Assembly (NCBI GenBank): GCA_902766675.1
Contig: CACXEN010000029.1
Coordinates: 1 to 12,807 of the forward strand
Length of the DNA stretch: 12,807 bases
Reading direction: 5' to 3'
Source: an uncultured Erysipelotrichaceae bacterium
GTDB taxonomy: Bacteria; Bacillota_I; Bacilli_A; Erysipelotrichales; Erysipelotrichaceae
Shown here in pieces: positions 7,842 through 12,807 of the stretch (position 1 is its first letter; each line of letters starts with the position of its first letter). The position numbers were made by a program, and so were the translations under genes. The notes beneath the pieces are model-generated. The model had not been told where the DNA came from and did not search any database. It saw only the letters and a list, made by a program, of their open reading frames with translations.

Positions 7842-7862
7842 GATGCCGCAAGCATCCTTTTT
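7840..7862 (+). terminator. Small terminator or attenuator after frr
   Basis: AGGATGC (7840-7846) and GCATCCT (7852-7858) form a 7-bp stem with loop CGCAA, followed by TTTTT (7858-7862). The stem begins inside the frr stop codon. The next gene starts only 11 nt after the T-run and has no promoter of its own, so this is probably a partial terminator that lowers downstream expression. Confidence 0.7.
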
Positions 7863-7873
7863 GAAAGGAAACC

Positions 7874-8590
7874 ATGCCAACCATTGAAGTAAAAGCAATC
7901 ACAAAAAGAATCAATGATAAGACATTATTGGATAATGTCAGTTTTGTGGTGCCTGATAAAAAAAGTATTTATATCATTGGACCATCTGGTGCTGGTAAAA
8001 CAACACTTTTAAATATTATTGCTGGATTAGATGATGCATATGATGGAGATATTCTTTTTGATGGAGTTAATGTGAATGATAAAAAACCATTTGAAAGAAA
8101 TATAGCGATGATATTTCAAGAAACTGGTTTATTTCCTCATACAAAAGTGAAGCATAATATTTCATATGGTTTAAAAAAATTAATGGTTTCACAAAATAAA
8201 ATTGATGAAGCAGTCATAGAAGTAGTGAAAACTTTACAAATAGAAAAGTTATTGGATCGCTATCCAGCTTCTTTATCAGCTGGTGAAAAACAGCGAGTAG
8301 GTATAGCAAGAGCACTAGTAAGAAAACCTAGCATATTATTGTTGGATGAGCCATTTGCGAACTTGGATGAGCGCTTAAAAGAAAATCTACAAGATGAATT
8401 AAATATGATTCAAAAAAGAGATGGAATAACGATGATTCAGGTCACACATGATCAAAAGGAAGCTCTTAAAATGGCAGATATGGTTGTATTGTTAAATGAG
8501 GGGAAACTAGTTACTTATGGTACACCTGATCAATTAATGAAAGAAACAGGGGATACATTTACAAATCATTTTTTAGGAAAGCATATATAA
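7874..8590 (+). CDS. ABC transporter ATP-binding protein, substrate unknown
   Basis: A 238-residue single nucleotide-binding domain of an importer-type ABC system. Seen: Walker A GPSGAGKT (36-43), Q-loop Gln82 in FQETGLFPH, signature LSAGE (134-138, consensus LSGGQ), Walker B ILLLDEP (154-160), D-loop NLDE, and switch His192 in VTHDQKEAL. FPH after the Q-loop and THDQKEAL resemble the MalK/PotA/CysA group, but the C-terminal TOBE/regulatory domain of those proteins (about 350 residues) is absent. No permease or binding protein is in the window, so the transported substrate cannot be named. AAAGGA (7864-7869) precedes the ATG by a short 4 nt. The gene sits between frr and uppS, which are adjacent in Bacillus, so it looks inserted or lineage-specific. 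Codon use resembles its neighbours, with no sign of recent transfer. Confidence 0.93.
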   Translation: MPTIEVKAITKRINDKTLLDNVSFVVPDKKSIYIIGPSGAGKTTLLNIIAGLDDAYDGDILFDGVNVNDKKPFERNIAMIFQETGLFPHTKVKHNISYGLKKLMVSQNKIDEAVIEVVKTLQIEKLLDRYPASLSAGEKQRVGIARALVRKPSILLLDEPFANLDERLKENLQDELNMIQKRDGITMIQVTHDQKEALKMADMVVLLNEGKLVTYGTPDQLMKETGDTFTNHFLGKHI

Positions 8591-8593
8591 ACA

Positions 8594-8622
8594 CTGAATT
8601 TTCAACTAAAAAACGATATAAT
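8594..8622 (+). promoter_or_regulatory. Candidate promoter for the uppS-cdsA-dxr-rseP-galE operon
   Basis: A perfect -10 TATAAT (8617-8622) with a weak -35 CTGAAT (8594-8599) at 17 bp. It fills the 41-bp gap after the ABC ATPase. The predicted start near 8629 is only about 3 nt before the uppS ATG. Confidence 0.5.
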
Positions 8623-8625
8623 TAT

Positions 8626-8629
8626 GAGG
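8626..8629 (+). promoter_or_regulatory. Unusually close Shine-Dalgarno-like site of uppS
   Basis: GAGG ends only 2 nt before the ATG at 8632, closer than the usual 5-9 nt. No other start codon with family-like N-terminus is available in frame, so the start stands but initiation may be weak or leaderless. Confidence 0.4.
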
Positions 8630-8631
8630 TT

Positions 8632-9342
8632 ATGGAAAAGAAAGAATGTAAGCATGTAGCGATTATCATGGACGGAAATGGTCGCTATGCAAAAAAACAA
8701 GGGAAACCACGTACAGCTGGACATTTGCAAGGTGCAGATAATGTACGATCTATTGCAATAGCAGCTGATGAATTAGGTGTAAAGTATTTAACTTTATATG
8801 CTTTTAGTACGGAGAATTGGAAAAGAGCAGAAGATGAAGTGAATTTCATTATGAAACTTCCTAAGATGTTTTTTGATAAATATATGGATGAGTTTATTGA
8901 TCGTGGATTCAAGATGAATATCATTGGTGAATTAGATCAATTACCAAAAGCCACATTGAGCGTATTAGAAAGAGCAATGAAAAGATCAAAGAATAATACG
9001 GGCTTAAACTTAAACATTTGTATGAATTATGGTTCCCAAAGAGAAATAACTCTAGCAGCAAATGCATATGCAAAAGATGTTTTAGAAGGAAAAAAAGAAT
9101 TGGGAATTGATAGCCAAGGATTCGAAGAATATTTGATGACTAAGGATTTCCCACCTGTAGATTTATTAATTCGAACAAGTGGTGAATTAAGAATTTCTAA
9201 TTATTTATTATGGCAAATAGCATATGCGGAATTGGAGTTTGTGAATGAATCTTGGCCGGAGTTTACTCCAGAAATATTAAAGAAATGTTTACAGGATTAC
9301 CAAAATCGCGATCGTAGATTTGGAGGTGTAGACAATGTCTAA
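8632..9342 (+). CDS. uppS: Undecaprenyl diphosphate synthase (cis-prenyltransferase)
   Basis: Condenses farnesyl diphosphate with isopentenyl diphosphates to undecaprenyl diphosphate, the lipid carrier for peptidoglycan and other wall polymers, at the cytoplasmic membrane face. The 236 residues carry HVAIIMDGNGRYAK (8-21) with catalytic Asp14, RTAGH (27-31), LYAFSTENWKR (55-65), LNICMNYG (127-134) and LLIRTSGELRISNYLLWQ (178-195), whose Arg and Ser residues bind the second diphosphate. The residue after GNGR is Tyr19, where E. coli and Bacillus have Trp. Size is normal. It overlaps cdsA by 8 nt. The partner enzyme Dxr, which supplies the isoprenoid precursors, lies two genes downstream. Confidence 0.97.
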   Translation: MEKKECKHVAIIMDGNGRYAKKQGKPRTAGHLQGADNVRSIAIAADELGVKYLTLYAFSTENWKRAEDEVNFIMKLPKMFFDKYMDEFIDRGFKMNIIGELDQLPKATLSVLERAMKRSKNNTGLNLNICMNYGSQREITLAANAYAKDVLEGKKELGIDSQGFEEYLMTKDFPPVDLLIRTSGELRISNYLLWQIAYAELEFVNESWPEFTPEILKKCLQDYQNRDRRFGGVDNV

Positions 9343-10132
9343 AGCAATGATTCATAAATCTCTTATTGCATTGCTAATTATTGCGTTAATGATTCCACCA
9401 ACATATTTTGGTGGTATAGCTTTACAGATTTTATTGGCATTTGTTGCATTGATGGTTTCTTATGAGATTAGTACATTAATTAATGAAGATAAACCCAACT
9501 ATTTACAAATACTCATCACTACTGTAGCAATGGTATTTATTTACTATGTGAGAAATGAGTGGGTATTTGGCTGTATTATTGCGTGGGTTATGGTTTTGTT
9601 TGTGCTGGATATCATTATGAAAAACGATGATGCACATTTTGTGGCATATACATTTTTGATATCTATGATTGTTTGTATTGCTTTACGGACTGTAAATAAT
9701 ATATATGCGATAGATGAAAATCATAATGGATTCTTTGTGCTTCTATTTATATGTATTGCGACATATTTTTGTGATACAGGAGCATATTTCTTTGGTAGCT
9801 TCTATGGCAAAAAGAAATTAGCCCCTAATATTTCTCCAAATAAAACATGGGAAGGCGCAATTGGTGGATATTTTTGTGGAATGATTCCATCACTTATTGT
9901 TGGACTTGTGATTTTGAATTATCTACCAAAAGGATTAATTATTGCAGCTAGTATATTTATTCCATTAATTAGCCAATTTGGCGATTTGAGTTTTTCTTTG
10001 ATTAAAAGAAAATTCAATAAAAAAGACTTTGGCTCATTTTTGCCAGGTCATGGTGGCGTTTTAGATCGCATAGATAGTTTGATATTTGCGCTGATATTAT
10101 TCCAAGCATTAATGGTTATCTGGGGGTTATAA
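9335..10132 (+). CDS. cdsA: Phosphatidate cytidylyltransferase (CDP-diglyceride synthase)
   Basis: Integral membrane enzyme that converts phosphatidate and CTP to CDP-diacylglycerol, the branch point for anionic phospholipids. The 265 residues contain several hydrophobic segments (for example about 8-46, 58-71, 78-95, 103-117, 133-147, 178-214 and 248-263). The family signature is complete: DTGAY (147-151), LAPNISPNKTWEGAIGG (162-178) and the C-terminal block GDLSFSLIKRKFNKKD followed by LPGHGGVLDRID (216-247), which holds the acidic metal-binding residues. GGAGG at 9322-9326 gives an 8-nt spacing. The start overlaps uppS by 8 nt and dxr begins one base after the stop, so it is inside a tight operon with both isoprenoid genes as in Bacillus. 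Confidence 0.97.
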   Translation: MSKAMIHKSLIALLIIALMIPPTYFGGIALQILLAFVALMVSYEISTLINEDKPNYLQILITTVAMVFIYYVRNEWVFGCIIAWVMVLFVLDIIMKNDDAHFVAYTFLISMIVCIALRTVNNIYAIDENHNGFFVLLFICIATYFCDTGAYFFGSFYGKKKLAPNISPNKTWEGAIGGYFCGMIPSLIVGLVILNYLPKGLIIAASIFIPLISQFGDLSFSLIKRKFNKKDFGSFLPGHGGVLDRIDSLIFALILFQALMVIWGL

Positions 10133-10133
10133 G

Positions 10134-11288
10134 ATGAAGAGATTAGTTTTATTAGGTGCATCTGGCTCGATAGGTAAACAAACATTGGATGTCGTAAAAC
10201 AGCATCCTGATTTATTTTCTATTGAAGCATTATCTGTAGGTAAGAATATAGAATCGCTAAAAGAGATACTTAGCGATTTTGATATAAAAGAAGTTTGTGT
10301 ACAACAGCAAGAAGACTGTGAAATCTTACAAAAAGAATATCCATCCATTCATTTCACATATGGTGAAGATGGATTGAAATATCTTAGTGAATTAGAAGAA
10401 TATGATGTTTTAGTTAATGCGCTTGTTGGATTTGTTGGATTTATGCCAACACTATCTGCCATTAGACATAAACATGATGTTGCATTAGCAAATAAAGAAA
10501 CACTTGTTGTAGGTGGGGAATTAATAAAGCGTGCATTAGAAGAATATGGATGTAAATTATATCCAATTGATAGTGAACATAGTGCTATTTTTCAATGCTT
10601 ACAAGGTAATAGATCAGAAGATGTAAAACGTTTGATTATTACCGCAAGTGGTGGCGCATTTCGTGAAAAGACAAGAGATGAATTAAAAGATGTAACACTT
10701 GCGGATGCACTAGCTCATCCAAATTGGTCGATGGGTGATAAAATAACGGTTGACTGTGCGAATATGATGAATAAAGGATTTGAAGTCATTGAAGCACATT
10801 GGTTATTTGATATGCCATTTGAAAAGATTGATGTTGTGATGCATCAAGAATCTATTGTGCATTCCATGGTGGAATATGTGGATGGAAGTGTGATGGCACA
10901 AATGGGAACACCAGATATGCGTTTACCAATACAATATGCATTATCTTATCCAGATAGATTTGAAAGAAAAGCAGATGCTTTAGATTTGTGCAGTGTTGGT
11001 GAATTACATTTCAAAGAACCTGATGTGAGAAGATATCCACTTTTGGCATTGGCATATCAATGTGGTGAAAAAGGTGGGAATAAACCAGCGGTTATGAATG
11101 CTGTAAATGATGTCGCAAATGAAGCATTTCGAAATGGTGAGATTCCATTTCTAATGATTGAAGATTTGATTATTACAGCAGTGAATACTGTGCCATTTAA
11201 AAAAATAGAAACAGTAGAAGATTTATTAGAAGCGAATAAGTGGGGACATCAATTTGCTTTAGAAAAGATTAAAGGAGTGAAGCAATGA
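10134..11288 (+). CDS. dxr: 1-deoxy-D-xylulose 5-phosphate reductoisomerase
   Basis: Second step of the MEP isoprenoid pathway: converts 1-deoxyxylulose 5-phosphate to 2-C-methylerythritol 4-phosphate with NADPH and a divalent metal; it is the fosmidomycin target. The 384 residues start with the NADPH motif GASGSIG (8-14). ANKETLV follows at 119-125. Metal ligands are Asp146 and Glu148 (PIDSEHSA) and Glu217 (MNKGFEVIEAHWLF). TASGGAFR (170-177) and HPNWSMG (195-201) are conserved. One oddity: Cys208 stands where E. coli has Ser222, a residue that contacts the substrate phosphate, in DCANMMNKGFE. Its stop and the rseP start overlap as ATGA. It is the only gene here ending in TGA. Identification is certain; normal activity is likely but affected residues are noted in the findings. 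Confidence 0.97.
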   Translation: MKRLVLLGASGSIGKQTLDVVKQHPDLFSIEALSVGKNIESLKEILSDFDIKEVCVQQQEDCEILQKEYPSIHFTYGEDGLKYLSELEEYDVLVNALVGFVGFMPTLSAIRHKHDVALANKETLVVGGELIKRALEEYGCKLYPIDSEHSAIFQCLQGNRSEDVKRLIITASGGAFREKTRDELKDVTLADALAHPNWSMGDKITVDCANMMNKGFEVIEAHWLFDMPFEKIDVVMHQESIVHSMVEYVDGSVMAQMGTPDMRLPIQYALSYPDRFERKADALDLCSVGELHFKEPDVRRYPLLALAYQCGEKGGNKPAVMNAVNDVANEAFRNGEIPFLMIEDLIITAVNTVPFKKIETVEDLLEANKWGHQFALEKIKGVKQ

Positions 11289-12346
11289 CGATTATATATT
11301 TCTTGTTGTTGATGACGATTATTATTGTGATACATGAATTAGGGCATTTGATTGCGGCTAAATACTTTGGTGTTTACTGCTATGAATTCTCTTTTGGAAT
11401 GGGACCATTACTTTTTAAGAAACAAGGAAAAGAAACACAATATTCCATTCGTGCATTACCAATTGGTGGCTTTGTGGCAATGGCTGGAGAAGAAGCAGAT
11501 GATGAAAACTATCGTCATATCCAAGTACCAGAAAATCGTCGTTTAAATAACAAGGTTTGGTGGCAAAAAATAATCATCATGCTTGCTGGTGTAACGATGA
11601 ATTTCATCTTAGCATTTATGATATTTTCACTAACTGTTTTAGCAAATGGGCAATATGCATTAAGTCCTAAAGCAGAAGTTGGCAGCGTTGTTGCGAATTC
11701 ACCTGCAGAAAAAGCTGGTTTAATGGAAGGCGATATGATTGTTGAAATTGCTAAAAAAGATGGTGAAAGTAAGAAACCAAAGACATATGAAGATATGCAA
11801 ACATTCTTTTTGGGATATGGGGATGTAGAAACATATGTGATTGAGCGTAATGGCGAACAATTAACTTTTGAAATTCAACCAAAATTTAATGAAGAAAGCC
11901 AATCCTATTTAATTGGTATCGAAAGCAATGCGCCTGAAGTTGTTGAAGTCAATGCATTGAATTGTTGGAAATATGGCATCTTACGAATGTTTTCAATGAC
12001 GAAGATGATGCTTCAAACAATTGGTACATTATTAAAAGGACAAGGATTGAACCAATTATCTGGTCCTGTTGGTATTTATCAAGCAACAGGGGAATATGTG
12101 AAATATGGATTTGGTGTCTTCGCCCAATTAATAGGTATGCTAAGTTTGAATATCGGTATATTTAATCTATTACCACTTCCTGTATTAGATGGTGGCCAAG
12201 TAGTTATTACACTTGTAGAAAAAGTGATTGGAAAACCACTAAATGATAAGTTCAAGACGGTTGTGATGCTTGCTTGTTGGGTGGTGCTGATCGGTCTAAT
12301 GCTATTTGTGACATGGAATGATATAATGAGGATTATTGGAGGTTAA
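11285..12346 (+). CDS. rseP: Site-2 membrane zinc metalloprotease (RseP/RasP family)
   Basis: Intramembrane protease that cleaves transmembrane segments of anti-sigma factors, remnant signal peptides or other regulators. The 353 residues begin with a transmembrane helix bearing the zinc motif HELGH (17-21; His17, Glu18, His21). A second helix lies at about 95-120. A single PDZ domain covers about 130-205 (SPAEKAGLMEGDMIVEI), and the conserved LSGPVGIYQATGE (258-270) precedes the third core helix with NLLPLPVLDGG (294-304; Asp302 is the third zinc ligand). A C-terminal helix spans about 325-343. Bacillus RasP also has one PDZ domain, unlike E. coli RseP with two. The start overlaps dxr by 4 nt, and galE begins 2 nt after the stop. 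Its substrate is not indicated by the neighbours. Confidence 0.96.
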   Translation: MTIIYFLLLMTIIIVIHELGHLIAAKYFGVYCYEFSFGMGPLLFKKQGKETQYSIRALPIGGFVAMAGEEADDENYRHIQVPENRRLNNKVWWQKIIIMLAGVTMNFILAFMIFSLTVLANGQYALSPKAEVGSVVANSPAEKAGLMEGDMIVEIAKKDGESKKPKTYEDMQTFFLGYGDVETYVIERNGEQLTFEIQPKFNEESQSYLIGIESNAPEVVEVNALNCWKYGILRMFSMTKMMLQTIGTLLKGQGLNQLSGPVGIYQATGEYVKYGFGVFAQLIGMLSLNIGIFNLLPLPVLDGGQVVITLVEKVIGKPLNDKFKTVVMLACWVVLIGLMLFVTWNDIMRIIGG

Positions 12347-12348
12347 AT

Positions 12349-12807
12349 ATGAGTGCGATTCTTGTGACTGGAGGCTGTGGGTATATTGGCTCACATGCTT
12401 GTGTTGAATTAATCAATGAAGGATATGAGGTTATTGTTTTAGATAATCTATACAACTCAAATATTGCGGTATTAGATCGCATTGAACAGATTACTGGCGT
12501 AAAACCAAAGTTTTATGAAACAGATTTATTAGATATTGAAGGTTTACGAACAATATTTAAAGAGAATGATATTAATGCAGTGATGCATTTTGCAGGATAT
12601 AAAGCAGTAGGTGAATCAGTTGAAAAGCCACTGGTATATTATGAGAACAATATCACTGGATCCATTAATTTATATAAAGTGATGAAAGAAAATGATTGTA
12701 AGATTATTGTCTTCTCATCTAGTGCAACTGTATATGGTGATCCAAAGAGTTGTCCAATTCGTGAAGACTTTGAAGTGCATACAACAAATCCATATGGCTC
12801 TACAAAG
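12349..12807 (+). CDS. galE: UDP-glucose 4-epimerase, N-terminal part (3' end outside window)
   Basis: Interconverts UDP-glucose and UDP-galactose with bound NAD; used for galactose catabolism and for galactose-containing surface polymers. The frame runs from ATG 12349, with GGAGG at 12338-12342 six nt upstream, open to the window end: 153 codons. It has the extended-SDR NAD motif VTGGCGYIGSH (6-16), the acidic VLDNL (about 34-38), MHFAGYKAVGES (about 83-94), FSSSATVYG (catalytic serine) and NPYGSTK, whose Tyr149 and Lys153 are the catalytic pair and match the E. coli positions exactly. The last base of the window completes Lys153. It starts 2 nt after rseP, so it is probably co-transcribed; proS or polC usually follow rseP in Bacillus. 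Closely related epimerases of other UDP-sugars cannot be excluded from half a protein. Confidence 0.92.
   Translation, partial: MSAILVTGGCGYIGSHACVELINEGYEVIVLDNLYNSNIAVLDRIEQITGVKPKFYETDLLDIEGLRTIFKENDINAVMHFAGYKAVGESVEKPLVYYENNITGSINLYKVMKENDCKIIVFSSSATVYGDPKSCPIREDFEVHTTNPYGSTK

Noticed and set aside
7582..7914. Minus-strand open frames opposite frr
   Set aside because: Hydrophobic or Ser/Phe-rich products complementary to a highly conserved RRF gene; they run through the terminator and lack start signals.

Overview
The window is an AT-rich stretch of a Bacillota (Firmicutes) chromosome. Thirteen of its fourteen protein genes are on the + strand and one is on the - strand. The gene order (topA-trmFO-xerC, then rpsB-tsf, pyrH-frr, uppS-cdsA-dxr-rseP) is the classic Bacillota translation/envelope super-locus. 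Tryptophan is read from TGG, and TGA serves as a normal stop (dxr), so this is not a mollicute using code 4. The MEP-pathway gene dxr argues against most Lactobacillales. An Erysipelotrichia-like gut Firmicute fits best, but that assignment is inference.

Layout. (1) 1-3390: the 3' end of topA, entered one codon run before its catalytic tyrosine, then trmFO and a XerC/CodV tyrosine recombinase, joined by 8- and 14-nt overlaps. (2) 3391-3642: a 252-bp gap holding a long GC-rich hairpin ending in T's, a strong extended -10 promoter inside that same hairpin, and an 84-nt foldable leader ahead of rpsB. The hslV-hslU-codY genes that follow xerC in Bacillus are absent. (3) 3643-5588: rpsB, with an unusually long charged C-terminal tail, and tsf, closed by a bidirectional terminator. 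(4) 5621-6487, minus strand: a short Ppx/GppA-family phosphatase, converging on tsf and diverging from pyrH. (5) 6488-7862: divergent promoter region with a dyad over the pyrH -10, then pyrH, frr and a small terminator. (6) 7874-8590: an ABC ATPase without a permease, inserted where frr normally meets uppS. (7) 8591-12807: uppS with its own promoter, then cdsA, dxr, rseP and the 5' part of galE, all overlapping or 1-2 nt apart, which suggests one operon.

How the genes work together. The first half serves DNA topology, tRNA modification and chromosome resolution. The middle supplies ribosome components (S2, EF-Ts, RRF) and UMP kinase. The last operon builds the envelope: isoprenoid precursor (Dxr), undecaprenyl carrier (UppS), CDP-diacylglycerol (CdsA), site-2 protease (RseP) and UDP-galactose (GalE).

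This is essentially a housekeeping region. I see no prophage, insertion sequence, CRISPR array, tRNA or rRNA, and no convincing new multi-gene system. The parts worth a second look are the structured rpsB leader with its promoter/terminator overlap, the dyad on the pyrH promoter, the long S2 tail, the orphan ABC ATPase, and a Ser-to-Cys change at the substrate-phosphate site of Dxr.
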